From Casimicrobiaceae bacterium (lineage in GTDB: Bacteria; Pseudomonadota; Gammaproteobacteria; Burkholderiales; Casimicrobiaceae), in the NCBI GenBank assembly GCA_025056355.1, contig JANWWI010000018.1:1-40831 (forward strand): a DNA stretch of 40,831 nt, read 5' to 3'. The first letter of the stretch is position 1; each line of letters opens with the position of its first letter. Both the position numbers and the translations under genes were made by a program. Below are positions 26,684 to 35,124 of the stretch, one piece after another. The notes under the pieces are model-generated. The model saw only the letters and a program-made list of their open reading frames with translations, was not told the DNA's origin and did no database searches.

Positions 26684-28111
26684 CTAAAGCGCTCGCTCCG
26701 CGATGAGCGCCTTGACACGCTCAAGCTGCGGCGGAATGACCGTAACCCGCTGCGCTTGGGCCAGCATCGCGCGCTGCGCTTCGGTGAGCGGCGGTTCAAA
26801 CCCGAGCGCCTCCCGCACGGTTGAGGCAAATTTGACCGGCTGTGCGGTCTCCAGTACCAGGGTCTGCATCCCACCGGGCGCAAGCTCGCGTGCGACTTTC
26901 ACCCCATCGGCGGTGTGGGGGTCGATGAGACGCCCGGTGGCTTGGTACACCTCGCGGATGATGGCGATGCGATCGGCGTGCGTGCTCGTACCGGCCACAA
27001 AACCGAAGCGCTCGGCCAAGCCTTTGAATTGCGGCGTCTCCGAGAGATCGAAGCTGCCGCCACGATCGATCTGGCGCCACAGGGTGCGAACGCGCTCGGC
27101 ATCGCCGTCGAAGAGGTGGTAGATGAAGCGCTCGAAGTTCGAGGCTTTGGAGATGTCCATCGACGGCGAAGAGGTTTCGAAGGTTTCGGCCGAGGCACGC
27201 GGCCGGTAGCGCCCGGTGTGGAAAAACTCGGCGAGCACATTGTTTTCGTTGGTGGCCAGAATCAGGCGCTCGATCGGCAGGCCCATCTCGCGCGCAATAT
27301 GCCCGGCTAGGATGTTGCCGAAGTTGCCCGAGGGCACGGCAAAGCAGACCCGCTCCTCGTTGGAGGTGGTTGCACGCAAGTAGCCGTAGACGTAGTAGAC
27401 CACCTGCGCAACGATTCGGCCCCAGTTGATCGAATTGACCGCACCGATCGAATAGCGCGCTTTGAAGTCGAGATCGCCCGAGACCGCCTTGACCAGATCC
27501 TGACAGTCGTCGAAGACGCCCTCGACGGCGATGTTGTGGATGTTGGGATCGGCCAGCGAGTACATCTGCGCGCGCTGAAACGGACTCATGCGCCCCGCCG
27601 GGGAGAGCATGAACACCGCGATCCGTTCACGCCCGCGCATCGCGTATTCGGCCGCACTGCCGGTGTCGCCGCTTGTTGCGCCGAGGATGTTGAGTCGACG
27701 ACCCGTACGGGCGAGCTCGTACTCGAACATCCGCCCGAGCAGCTGCATGGCCATGTCCTTGAAGGCCAGCGTCGGTCCGTTGGACAGTTCCAGCAGCCGC
27801 AGGCGCGCATCGAAAGCCTCCAGAGAGCGCAGCGGTGCGATCGCTTCGCTGCCGAAGGCCTCGGCGGTGTAGCTCTGCCGCGTGAGTCTGGCAAGCACCT
27901 CGGGCGGCCAATCCTGCGGATCGATGAAGCGCGCAATCACCGCCGCGGCCAGAGCGTGATAGGGCAGGCTCCGCCAGCCGGCGAGATCCTGCGCGGTGAT
28001 CTTGGGAAGCCGCTCGGGCAGCATGAGCCCGCCGTCTTCGGCCAAGCCTGAGAGCAGCACTTCGGAGAAGGTTTGCGGCCGCCCGCCGCCGCGGGTCGAG
28101 ACGTAGCGCAT
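26684..28111 (-). CDS. thrC: Threonine synthase
   Basis: This PLP enzyme converts O-phosphohomoserine to threonine and phosphate. The 475-residue length fits the long proteobacterial/fungal-type enzyme. The N-terminal MRYVSTRGG and the PLP-lysine (Lys118) in NGPTLAFKDMAMQ are conserved, as are LGATSGDTGSAAEYA (PLP phosphate loop) and VPSGNFGNILAGHIA. Its ATG overlaps the hom stop by one base (TGATG). It therefore follows directly on homoserine dehydrogenase in the threonine branch, the homoserine kinase being elsewhere. Confidence 0.97.
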   Translation of the reverse strand: MRYVSTRGGGRPQTFSEVLLSGLAEDGGLMLPERLPKITAQDLAGWRSLPYHALAAAVIARFIDPQDWPPEVLARLTRQSYTAEAFGSEAIAPLRSLEAFDARLRLLELSNGPTLAFKDMAMQLLGRMFEYELARTGRRLNILGATSGDTGSAAEYAMRGRERIAVFMLSPAGRMSPFQRAQMYSLADPNIHNIAVEGVFDDCQDLVKAVSGDLDFKARYSIGAVNSINWGRIVAQVVYYVYGYLRATTSNEERVCFAVPSGNFGNILAGHIAREMGLPIERLILATNENNVLAEFFHTGRYRPRASAETFETSSPSMDISKASNFERFIYHLFDGDAERVRTLWRQIDRGGSFDLSETPQFKGLAERFGFVAGTSTHADRIAIIREVYQATGRLIDPHTADGVKVARELAPGGMQTLVLETAQPVKFASTVREALGFEPPLTEAQRAMLAQAQRVTVIPPQLERVKALIAERAL

Positions 28112-29427
28112 CAGGCCAGTTTCTCCAGGCGAAGCATCACCACCGGCGCACGCGTGCTCGCTTGCGCTTCGATGCGGGCGATTGCGGCACGGATGCTGCG
28201 TTCAAGCGTTTCATGGGTGAGCAGGATGATGTCGGTTTGCGCCTCGCCTTCTTCGGGCTCCTTTTGCAACAGGGCATCGATTGAGATGTCGTGGTCGGCC
28301 AGCACCCGCGTGATGTCCGCAAGCACCCCGGGACGATCATCCACCCGCAGGCGCAGGTAGTAGCAAGACTCCACCTCCTCGATCGGCAGGATCGGGTCGC
28401 TTCCGAGCCGGTCATGCTGATAGGCCAGATACGGCACGCGGTGCGCCGGATCGGCGTCGATGAGCCGCGCCACATCGACGAGATCGGCAATCACGGCCGA
28501 GGCGGTCGGATACGCGCCGGCACCGGCCCCGTAGTAGAGCGTCGGCCCAACCGCATCTCCCTTGACCAGGATCGCATTCATGACGCCCTCGACATTGGCC
28601 ATGAGCCGCTTGCTTGGGATGAGGGTCGGATGCACGCGCAGCTCGATGCCGCTCGACCGACGCCGCGCGATGGCGAGCAACTTGATGCGGTAGCCCATCT
28701 CTTCGGCATAGCGGATGTCTTGCGCCTCAATCCGCGTGATGCCTTCGATGAAAACCCGCTCGAACGAAAGCGGGATGCCGAAGGCAAGCGACGCCAGGAT
28801 GGCCAACTTGTGCCCCGCGTCGATGCCCTCGATATCAAAGGTCGGGTCGGCCTCCGCGTAGCCTTTTTCCTGCGCGGCTTGGAGCACCTGCGCGAAGGGC
28901 AGCCCGCGCGAGCGCATCTCCGAGAGGATGAAATTGGTCGTGCCGTTGATGATGCCGGCGATCCATTCGATGCGGTTGGCCACCAAACCCTCGCGCAGCA
29001 TCTTGATGATCGGGATGCCACCCGCCACCGCCGCTTCGAAGGCCACAATGACGTCGCGCTCGCGCGCACGAGAAAAGATCTCATGCCCATGCAGCGCAAG
29101 CAGTGCCTTGTTAGCCGTCACGATGTGCTTGCCGTGGGCGATCGCTTCGAGGATCAAGCTTTTGGCCGGCTCTTCACCGCCGATCAACTCCACCACGACA
29201 TCGATCGAAGCATCGCGCACCACCGCGGAAAAGTCGCTCACCACCGGAATCTCCGGCGGCACGACACGGCGCGCCTTCTCAGGGTTGCGGGCTGCCACAC
29301 AGGCCACGGTGATCGGACGGCCTGCACGGCGCGCAATTTCATGGGCATTTCGGGTAAGCACCTCATAGGTGCCACGGCCCACGGTACCGACGCCGAGCAA
29401 GGCAATACGAAGAGGAAGATCGGACAT
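28111..29427 (-). CDS. hom: Homoserine dehydrogenase
   Basis: The enzyme reduces aspartate semialdehyde to homoserine at the branch point to methionine and threonine. It has 438 residues. The NAD(P)-binding GVGTVGRGTYEVL occupies about 12-24. The catalytic region includes GIINGTTNFILSEM and AEADPTFDIEGIDAGHKLAILASLAFG. The C-terminal ACT domain (about 350-430, DDRPGVLADITRVLADHDIS) is the usual site of threonine feedback. It is translationally coupled to thrC. The 114-base gap up to alaC carries a CTGA-spaced element and could hold its own promoter. Confidence 0.97.
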   Translation of the reverse strand: MSDLPLRIALLGVGTVGRGTYEVLTRNAHEIARRAGRPITVACVAARNPEKARRVVPPEIPVVSDFSAVVRDASIDVVVELIGGEEPAKSLILEAIAHGKHIVTANKALLALHGHEIFSRARERDVIVAFEAAVAGGIPIIKMLREGLVANRIEWIAGIINGTTNFILSEMRSRGLPFAQVLQAAQEKGYAEADPTFDIEGIDAGHKLAILASLAFGIPLSFERVFIEGITRIEAQDIRYAEEMGYRIKLLAIARRRSSGIELRVHPTLIPSKRLMANVEGVMNAILVKGDAVGPTLYYGAGAGAYPTASAVIADLVDVARLIDADPAHRVPYLAYQHDRLGSDPILPIEEVESCYYLRLRVDDRPGVLADITRVLADHDISIDALLQKEPEEGEAQTDIILLTHETLERSIRAAIARIEAQASTRAPVVMLRLEKLA

Positions 29428-29433
29428 CGCAAG

Positions 29434-29481
29434 TCAGAGAGCAGTTCTCGAAAATCAGCACTCAGGGGTCAGAGCTGTCAG
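29434..29481 (-). repeat. CTGA-spaced element upstream of hom
   Basis: On the minus strand five CTGA units occur within 48 bases (as TCAG at 29478, 29469, 29462, 29455 and 29434 on the plus strand), four of them spaced 7-9 bases. The element directly precedes hom and resembles the one before trxB. It may be a degenerate dispersed repeat or a regulator-binding array. Confidence 0.35.
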
Positions 29482-29541
29482 CGGCGCTTGCGAGAGGATG
29501 TTGGCGCACCTCCGGACGTGCTTCAGAGGCCCGATGCGCGA

Positions 29542-30729
29542 CTACAGCAACCCATCCTTGCGGAACATCTCTTTGATGCCCCGAATGGCTTGGCGTGTGC
29601 GCGCTTCGTTCTCGATGAGCGCGAAGCGGACGTGCGTGTCGCCGTATTCGCCAAAACCGATACCAGGAGAGACGCTGACTTTAGCCTCCGCAAGCAGCTT
29701 CTTGGCAAACTCAAGCGAGCCCATCCTCTGGTAGGGCTCAGGAATACGCGCCCAGACGTACATCGAGGCTTTGGGGATATCGACCTTCCAGCCCACCTCG
29801 TGCAGACCTTTGACGAGCACGTCGCGACGCGATTGATACTTGCGTCGAATCTCTTCCACGCAATCCTGCGGGCCTTCGAGCGCAAGAATCGAAGCGACCT
29901 GGATCGGCGTGAAGGTACCGTAATCGTGGTATCCCTTGATGCGCGCAAGTGCTGCCACCAGGTGCGGGTTGCCGACCATGAAGCCGACCCGCCAACCGGC
30001 CATGTTGTAACTCTTCGAAAGCGTGAAGAACTCCACCGCAACGTCTTTCGCGCCCTTGACCTGCATGATCGACGGCGCACGGTAGCCGTCGAAGACGATG
30101 TCGGCATAGGCCAGATCGTGGACGACCCAGATCTTGTGCTCACGCGCCAGTTCGACAACCTTCTCAAAAAAGGTCAGATCGACGCACTTTGCGGTCGGGT
30201 TTGACGGAAAGCCCAAGATCAGCATCTTCGGCTTGGGCACGCTTTCGCGAATGGCGCGTTCAACCTCCTCGAAGAAATCAACCTCATCGGTCATGCGCAC
30301 CGAGCGGATGTCCGCCCCAGCGATGATCGCACCGTAGATGTGGATCGGGTAGCTCGGATTGGGCACGAGGGCCGTGTCACCGCGATCCATGGTCGCAAGC
30401 ATCAGGTGGGCGAGTCCCTCTTTCGAACCGATCGTGACGATCGCCTCGGTTTCAGGGTCAATCCAGGCTCCGAAGCGATTCGCATACCAACTGGCGATTG
30501 CACGGCGCAAGCGCGGAATGCCCTTGGAGACGCTGTAGCCGTGCGTGTCGCCGCGCTGGGCAGTCTCGATCAGTTTCTCGACGATGTGCCGCGGCGTCGG
30601 TCCATCCGGGTTACCCATCCCGAAATCGATGATGTCCTCGCCGCGACGGCGAGCGTTCATCTTGAGCTCGCTCGTGATCGAAAAGATGTACGGGGGGAGG
30701 CGCTGAATGCGCGGGAAATCAACGTGCAT
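29542..30729 (-). CDS. alaC: Alanine-type PLP aminotransferase
   Basis: The 395-residue class I aminotransferase has the AlaC signature order: [47 protein letters not shown] and the PLP-lysine Lys239 in [15 protein letters not shown]. AlaC exchanges the amino group of glutamate with pyruvate to make alanine. The gene has often been labelled aspartate aminotransferase in betaproteobacteria and is commonly followed by hom-thrC, as here. I use the Met at 30729 ([16 protein letters not shown]), which matches the family and has GAAGGG upstream, not the frame start at 30762. It has a long structured leader. Confidence 0.92.
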   Translation of the reverse strand: MHVDFPRIQRLPPYIFSITSELKMNARRRGEDIIDFGMGNPDGPTPRHIVEKLIETAQRGDTHGYSVSKGIPRLRRAIASWYANRFGAWIDPETEAIVTIGSKEGLAHLMLATMDRGDTALVPNPSYPIHIYGAIIAGADIRSVRMTDEVDFFEEVERAIRESVPKPKMLILGFPSNPTAKCVDLTFFEKVVELAREHKIWVVHDLAYADIVFDGYRAPSIMQVKGAKDVAVEFFTLSKSYNMAGWRVGFMVGNPHLVAALARIKGYHDYGTFTPIQVASILALEGPQDCVEEIRRKYQSRRDVLVKGLHEVGWKVDIPKASMYVWARIPEPYQRMGSLEFAKKLLAEAKVSVSPGIGFGEYGDTHVRFALIENEARTRQAIRGIKEMFRKDGLL

Positions 30730-30866
30730 GAAAACCCTTCGGTGCGGAGGAGGCCTCTTCACTCGAAACGGAGCGAAGCGGGCCAGGGGGATCGATCACC
30801 TCTCCGATCCGGCAGCAGGTCTGACAGACAGAGGAGGCACCGACTCACGCCAAGGCAGTGGCGTGC
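30730..30866 (-). promoter_or_regulatory. Structured 5' leader of alaC with promoter
   Basis: A -10-like TAAAAT (30873-30878, minus strand) predicts a start at about 30866 and a leader of about 137 bases. A stable hairpin (CACGCCA-loop-TGGCGTG, 30846-30865) forms the very 5' end of the RNA. A second hairpin has stem GGATCG/CGATCC (30789-30794 with 30805-30810). CGGTGC just after the first hairpin (30837-30842) can pair with GCACCG directly before the ribosome site (30740-30745). The arrangement looks like an attenuator or riboswitch-like leader, but it matches no riboswitch class I know. Confidence 0.35.
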
Positions 30867-30938
30867 CTTCGCATTTTAGGCCGCGGCGCCTCGGAATCAG
30901 CGAGAATTGGCCAATCGCCACCAACCAGCGGATTTTCG

Positions 30939-31313
30939 ATGCCCCCCCAACTGGTCCGCGAGCAACGCTCCGCGTTGAGCATCGTCGCATACGATGGGTA
31001 CTCGATTCGCATTGGGGAAGAGGCATTCACCCACTCGATCGCGATTTCTTATCGAAGCGGCGTACAACCCTGGCGAGTGGCCTTGCCGCTTGACGCCGAA
31101 AGTTTGGCCGTTGCCAGGCAGCTCGAAGCGGACATCGTTCTAATCGGGACCGGCGCGCGGCAACGCTTTCCGGATCCGAGCGCCATCCGGCCGCTGATCG
31201 AAGCCAAGATCGGTTTTGAAATCATGGATACGCGCGCGGCGTGTCGGACTTACAACCTCTTGCTGGCGGAAGGACGCCGCGTCGGCGCCTTGCTCTTGAT
31301 CGGCGAGACCTAA
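30939..31313 (+). CDS. Mth938-like (DUF498/NDUFAF3-type) domain protein
   Basis: The 124-residue protein has the Mth938-like fold. DGYSIRIGEEAFTHSIAI at the start, LEADIVLIGTGARQRFP in the middle and IGFEIMDTRAACRTYNLLLAEGRRVGALL at the end are the characteristic segments. In eukaryotes the homologue NDUFAF3 helps build respiratory complex I; the bacterial role is uncertain. The start at 30939 (MPPQLVREQRS) fits the family; the longer open frame upstream is unlikely. It is divergent from alaC and ends exactly at the promoter of the following tRNA. Confidence 0.9.
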   Translation: MPPQLVREQRSALSIVAYDGYSIRIGEEAFTHSIAISYRSGVQPWRVALPLDAESLAVARQLEADIVLIGTGARQRFPDPSAIRPLIEAKIGFEIMDTRAACRTYNLLLAEGRRVGALLLIGET

Positions 31314-31317
31314 AATC
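31312..31317 (+). promoter_or_regulatory. Candidate -10 box (TAAAAT... region) of tRNA-Arg(CCT)
   Basis: The stop codon TAA of the Mth938-like gene (31311-31313) is part of an AT-rich CCTAAAATCG that fits a -10 box about ten bases before the tRNA 5' end at 31327. No clear -35 is visible inside the gene. Confidence 0.4.
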
Positions 31318-31326
31318 GCGTTGCGC

Positions 31327-31402
31327 GCCCCGGTAGCTCAGTGGATAGAGCGACCCCCTCCTAAGGGGTAGGTCGGACGTTCGATTCGTCTTCGGGGTGC
31401 CA
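31327..31402 (+). tRNA. tRNA-Arg (anticodon CCT)
   Basis: The cloverleaf has acceptor GCCCCGG with TCGGGGT (two G-U pairs), D arm GCTC/GAGC, anticodon stem ACCCC/GGGGT with loop CTCCTAA (anticodon CCT at 31360-31362), and T arm GGACG-TTCGATT-CGTCT. Discriminator G and an encoded CCA at 31400-31402 complete it. It reads the AGG arginine codon. Confidence 0.95.
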
Positions 31403-31435
31403 CCGTTTCAGCCGCGTAGCGCGTGAACCCGGCAC

Positions 31436-31936
31436 TCAACCGAAGGAACGGCTCTGCGCCACCTCCTCGGCCCGCACTTGCGCAGCAAAGCGGTCGAGTA
31501 CGCCGTTTACCCATTTGTGCCCGTCGGTCCCCCCGTAGCGCTTGGCCAGCTCAATGGCCTCGTTGAGGACGACGCGCCACGGCGTCTCGCGGCAGTGCAT
31601 CAACTCGTAGCAGCCAAGCAGCACAATGGCCCGCTCGACCGGGCTCACCTCGGTCCAAGCGCGGTCCAGGAAAGAGGCCACCGCGCGCTCGAGGGCCTCA
31701 CGCTCGCGATGCACGCCTTGCCATAGTTGTCGCATGAAATCGAGTGTTCCCGGGGAGGCGCGCGGCGAACCGAGCCGACCGAGGATTTCCTCGGGAGCAT
31801 TCCGGGCAACGAAAAACTCGTAGAGCCCCTGGATCACCCACTCGCGCGCGCGACGACGAGCCGTCGCGCGCAACGCCGCCGGTGAAGGGCGGGCACGATG
31901 CGGCTCCGGACGATGCGAAGACGACGCGCGACTCAC
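31436..31936 (-). CDS. nusB: Transcription antitermination factor NusB
   Basis: With NusE/S10, NusB binds boxA RNA and allows antitermination in rRNA operons. The 166-residue, all-helical protein shows RRRAREWVIQGLYEF at the RNA-binding arm, SPVERAIVLLGCYELMH and RVVLNEAIELAKRYGG, followed by KWVNGVLDRFA, all family landmarks. An N-terminal Arg/Pro-rich extension of about 25 residues precedes the core. The ATG overlaps the ribH stop (ATGA), giving the standard ribBX-ribH-nusB operon. Confidence 0.96.
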   Translation of the reverse strand: MSRASSSHRPEPHRARPSPAALRATARRRAREWVIQGLYEFFVARNAPEEILGRLGSPRASPGTLDFMRQLWQGVHREREALERAVASFLDRAWTEVSPVERAIVLLGCYELMHCRETPWRVVLNEAIELAKRYGGTDGHKWVNGVLDRFAAQVRAEEVAQSRSFG

Positions 31937-32406
31937 GTCGCACCCAACTCGCGCTGAATGTATTCGCGCAACAGCGCCATTTCGACCGCGGCGCGGGCGG
32001 CTTCGTAGCCCTTGGTCTGTGCGCGCGCAAGCGCCTGTTCCTCCGAATAGGTCGTGAGCACACCATTGCCGATCGGAATCTCTTGCTCAAGCGCGACCCG
32101 CGTGATGCCGGCTGCCGATTCGTTGGCAACGATCTCGAAGTGATACGTCTCGCCCTTGATCACCGCACCAAGCGCGACGAGCGCATCGAACTGCTCAGTG
32201 GCCACGAGCTCCTGCAGCGCAAAGGCGATTTCGAGCGCGCCGGGCACCGTGACAACGAAAATGTGCTTCGGCTCGACCCCGAGTTCAGCCAATGCGCGCT
32301 TCGCTCCGGAGAGCAGCTGCTCGCTGACGGCCTCGTTGAAGCGCGAAACGACGATGCCGATCTGTAGGCCCGCGCCGCGCAAGGTCATATTGGGTTCAAG
32401 TGCCAT
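31933..32406 (-). CDS. ribH: 6,7-dimethyl-8-ribityllumazine synthase
   Basis: The enzyme condenses 5-amino-6-ribitylamino-uracil with 3,4-dihydroxy-2-butanone-4-phosphate to lumazine, the penultimate step to riboflavin, in the cytosol. It has 157 residues. Family features are IGIVVSRFNEAVSEQLL, TVPGALEIAFALQEL, ALGAVIKGETYHFEIVAN and IPIGNGVLTTYSEEQALAR. It starts 13 bases after ribBX and overlaps nusB by four bases. The product of the upstream ribBX gene is its substrate. Confidence 0.97.
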   Translation of the reverse strand: MALEPNMTLRGAGLQIGIVVSRFNEAVSEQLLSGAKRALAELGVEPKHIFVVTVPGALEIAFALQELVATEQFDALVALGAVIKGETYHFEIVANESAAGITRVALEQEIPIGNGVLTTYSEEQALARAQTKGYEAARAAVEMALLREYIQRELGAT

Positions 32407-32418
32407 CGTCCATCCCCT

Positions 32419-33549
32419 CTAGGGCGCCTCGAACCCGACGATTTCGAGACCGAATCCCGCAACCGACGGCGTACGTCTTGGCCGCGCGAGCACCCGCATC
32501 TTGCCCACGCCAACCGCGCGCAAAATCTGCGCCCCGATGCCATAGGTGCGCAGATCCGTGCGGTGCGCGTTGAGCGGTCGCGGATGCAGTGCCCGCTCGA
32601 TCAACCGATCCGGCGACTCGACGCTGGTCAACAGGACGACGACCCCCGCCTCTGCCTGCGCGATCCGACGCAAAGCCGCATCGAGGCTCCACGAGTGGAC
32701 AGCGCTGTCAACCTCGATCAAGTCGACGAGGGAGAGAGGTTCATGCACTCGCACGAGGGTCTCGCGGTCCGGTTCGGGCTCGCCCTTGACCAGCACCACG
32801 TGCACGGCTGTGGAGAGCTTCTCACGAAAAAGCCACAGCATCATCGGACCATAGACCGTCGTGATGCGACGCTGGCCTATCGCCTCGACAAGCACCTCTC
32901 GCGCCGCGCGATAGTGGATCAAATCGCGAATCGTGCCGATCTTGAGTCCATGCTCGCGCGCAAACTCGAATAAATCGGGGAGGCGGGCCATGGTGCCATC
33001 ATCTTTCATGATCTCGCAGATGACAGCCGCCGGCGTGAGTCCCGCAAGCCGGGCGAGATCGCAGCCAGCCTCGGTGTGACCGGCGCGCGTCAAAACCCCC
33101 CCAGGCTGGGCCATCACTGGAAAGACATGCCCTGGCCGAACGAGGTCCGAGGGTCGCGCATCGGGTGCGATCGCCACACGGATCGTGCGGGCGCGATCGG
33201 CCGCCGAAATCCCGCTCGAAACCCCTTCGGCAGCCTCGATCGACACGGTGAAATTGGTGCCAAAGTTCGACCGGTTGTCCTGCGTCATCAATGGCAGATC
33301 GAGCTGTGCGCAGCGCTCAGGCGTGAGCGTGAGGCAAATGAGTCCGCGCGCATGGCGCGCCATGAAATTGATGATCTCCGGGGTCACGTGCTCAGCGGCC
33401 ACGACGAGGTCGCCTTCGTTCTCGCGATCCTCCTCATCGACGAGAATGATCATGCGTCCAGCACGAAACTCTTCGATGAGCTCCGGCGTAGTCGCGAGCC
33501 GTTGGTCTCGCTCATCGGCGACGAGTCTCAAATTTGGCGGTAGGGTCAT
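32419..33549 (-). CDS. ribB: 3,4-dihydroxy-2-butanone-4-phosphate synthase with degenerate GTP cyclohydrolase II-like domain (RibBX)
   Basis: The N-terminal domain (about 15-215) is an intact RibB, making 3,4-dihydroxy-2-butanone-4-phosphate from ribulose-5-phosphate. [17 protein letters not shown] (about 38-54), the conserved loops and [16 protein letters not shown] are present. The C-terminal domain (about 220-376) has the GTP cyclohydrolase II fold (TRTDL-like [21 protein letters not shown]) but contains no cysteine at all, so the CxxxxCxC-type zinc site is missing. This is the RibBX variant known in Proteobacteria, not a bifunctional RibBA; a real ribA must be elsewhere. I chose the start [10 protein letters not shown] at 33549 over the frame start at 33669, which lies far upstream. 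Confidence 0.92.
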   Translation of the reverse strand: MTLPPNLRLVADERDQRLATTPELIEEFRAGRMIILVDEEDRENEGDLVVAAEHVTPEIINFMARHARGLICLTLTPERCAQLDLPLMTQDNRSNFGTNFTVSIEAAEGVSSGISAADRARTIRVAIAPDARPSDLVRPGHVFPVMAQPGGVLTRAGHTEAGCDLARLAGLTPAAVICEIMKDDGTMARLPDLFEFAREHGLKIGTIRDLIHYRAAREVLVEAIGQRRITTVYGPMMLWLFREKLSTAVHVVLVKGEPEPDRETLVRVHEPLSLVDLIEVDSAVHSWSLDAALRRIAQAEAGVVVLLTSVESPDRLIERALHPRPLNAHRTDLRTYGIGAQILRAVGVGKMRVLARPRRTPSVAGFGLEIVGFEAP

Positions 33550-33679
33550 GACACGCTCAGTCTGACGCAAAGCATGCGCCCAAGCACTCGCTTCCACTTC
33601 GTGTTCCCGACGACGGTCCGAACATCGGGTCGATCCAACAAGTCTCGACACGCCTGGCCGTGCCGACATTGGTTGATCG

Positions 33680-33720
33680 ATTCTAGTCTTGCTTCATCAT
33701 GCGATCGGGATCGCATGATG
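33680..33720 (-). promoter_or_regulatory. Palindrome and -10-like box upstream of ribBX
   Basis: A perfect 12-base inverted repeat, CATCATGCGATC-GG-GATCGCATGATG (33695-33720), lies just upstream of TAGAAT (33680-33685, minus strand). The palindrome covers the position where a -35 box would sit, so it could be an operator for a dimeric regulator. The remaining bases 33550-33824 hold no gene and no FMN riboswitch motif. Alternatively it is a terminator hairpin for truB, but there is no T-run. Confidence 0.45.
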
Positions 33721-33824
33721 CGGGGGCCGCCTGAGAGGAACGACGAACGCACGGCCGGGGCCGTCACGCACGCAGCGAGCGCACCGGTCCCAAAGGACAG
33801 ATCGCCCGCCTGCGGACAGCGATC

Positions 33825-34721
33825 TTACGCTGCAAGCAGCCGTTTCGCCCGCAGTTGACCGCCCTTGCCTTCAACAAGGCCGAGCAGTCCTCCGTCGGGC
33901 TCGTAGGCACGATAGAGCCCGGCCGGCACACCGGCGGCCAACGCGACGGCTTGTCCACGACGCAAGACCCGTACCTGGGCCTCATTGAGACTCAGGCTCG
34001 GTAAATCGCGCAACAGCGTGTCCGTGGGAAGCAGTGCGCCGAGCCGCTCCTCGTCGCTCGCTTCGATCCACCACGACAACGGCTGCGCTTGATCGAGCGA
34101 CCAATGCCCGGTCGCCAACCGGCGCAGCGCCGCCAAATGTCCGACCGTACCGAGGGCGCGCGCCAGATCAATGGCGAGCGAACGAAGATAGGTACCCTTA
34201 CTGCATTCGACGTAGAGCTCGACGCGTCCTGCCTCGCGTTCGATCCGCTCGACTTCGAGCGCATAGATTTCGACGTCGCGGGGTGGCAGCTCGAGCAGCT
34301 CGCCGCGGCGGGCAAAGACATACGCCGGGCGACCATTGACCTTGAGCGCCGAGAACGCTGGCGGTTGTTGTGTGATGCGTCCACGGAAGCGCGGCAAAAC
34401 CGCCTCAAGGGCAGCCTCATCGACGCGACTTGGACCCTCGGCGGTCGTTTCTCCTTCACGATCCCCTGTGCTTGTGGCCTGCCCGAATTGAATGGTGGCT
34501 CGATAGGTTTTTCGCGCATCGAGTCCACGCTGGGCGAATTTGGTGGCTTCACCGATACACACGGGCAGTAACCCGCTCGCAAGCGGATCAAGCGTCCCTG
34601 TATGCCCGACTTTCCTCACGCCGGCGAAGCGAAAAGCGCGACGCAGCTGCGCAACGACCGCAAACGAAGACACGCCCTCTGGTTTGTCGACGAGGGCAAC
34701 ACCATTCAACCCGCTACTCAC
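33825..34721 (-). CDS. truB: tRNA pseudouridine(55) synthase
   Basis: The enzyme makes pseudouridine 55 in the T loop of tRNAs. From the GTG at 34721 it has 298 residues, starting at [19 protein letters not shown]. The catalytic Asp45 lies in GHTGTLDPLASGLLPV, and QQPPAFSALKVNGRPAY, CSKGTYLRSLAIDLA and the C-terminal PUA-like part (about 235-298) are present. The GTG overlaps the rbfA stop; a TTG at 34709 is possible. A longer frame to 34949 is open but overlaps rbfA completely. It is last in the nusA-infB operon. Confidence 0.95.
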   Translation of the reverse strand: MSSGLNGVALVDKPEGVSSFAVVAQLRRAFRFAGVRKVGHTGTLDPLASGLLPVCIGEATKFAQRGLDARKTYRATIQFGQATSTGDREGETTAEGPSRVDEAALEAVLPRFRGRITQQPPAFSALKVNGRPAYVFARRGELLELPPRDVEIYALEVERIEREAGRVELYVECSKGTYLRSLAIDLARALGTVGHLAALRRLATGHWSLDQAQPLSWWIEASDEERLGALLPTDTLLRDLPSLSLNEAQVRVLRRGQAVALAAGVPAGLYRAYEPDGGLLGLVEGKGGQLRAKRLLAA

Positions 34722-35124
34722 TGGCCTTGTCCCGCGGCGTCTCCCCAGCCTCGCCGAGAAGCCTCCGATCATCGGCTCGCGCCTGGTCGATGAGCGCTGA
34801 AAGACGAACGCCTTCCTCAAACTCGCGGTCGTACTCGAAGCGAAGCACCGGTGCCTTGAATAGCGTGAGCCGCTCGGCAATCGCACGGCGAAGCAACCCC
34901 GCGACACTGGCAAACCCGCGCTGATACTCAGCCTCTTGCGCAAGGCCACCCGGACCGACGTAGCGTAGCGTCGCCACCGAAAGATCGGCGTTGACCAGCA
35001 CTTGCGTCACAGTAATACCGGACAGTCGCGGGTCCTTCACCTCGCTTGCAAGGCGCAGGGCGATCTCGCGTTGAATTTCTTCAGCCACGCGCAGTGCCCG
35101 TGGCGACGGAGAACGGCGCTTCAT
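34714..35124 (-). CDS. rbfA: 30S ribosome-binding factor A
   Basis: This small KH-fold protein is needed for maturation of the 5' end of 16S rRNA and for cold growth. The start at 35124 ([22 protein letters not shown]) fits the family, and its ATG overlaps the infB stop (ATGA). That gives 136 residues with the conserved [23 protein letters not shown] and [20 protein letters not shown]. The frame is open to 35241 inside infB, but the extension is not family-like. Confidence 0.95.
   Translation of the reverse strand: MKRRSPSPRALRVAEEIQREIALRLASEVKDPRLSGITVTQVLVNADLSVATLRYVGPGGLAQEAEYQRGFASVAGLLRRAIAERLTLFKAPVLRFEYDREFEEGVRLSALIDQARADDRRLLGEAGETPRDKASE

Noticed and set aside
28291-30204. Very long open frame on the plus strand opposite hom and alaC
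   Set aside because: The frame is a shadow of two clearly recognised minus-strand genes. Its translation has no family features and is explained by the high GC content.
32419-33549. Bifunctional RibBA
   Set aside because: The cyclohydrolase-like half lacks all cysteines for zinc, so I call it RibBX.
33550-33824. FMN riboswitch expected before a riboflavin gene
   Set aside because: None of the conserved RFN-element segments is present on either strand.
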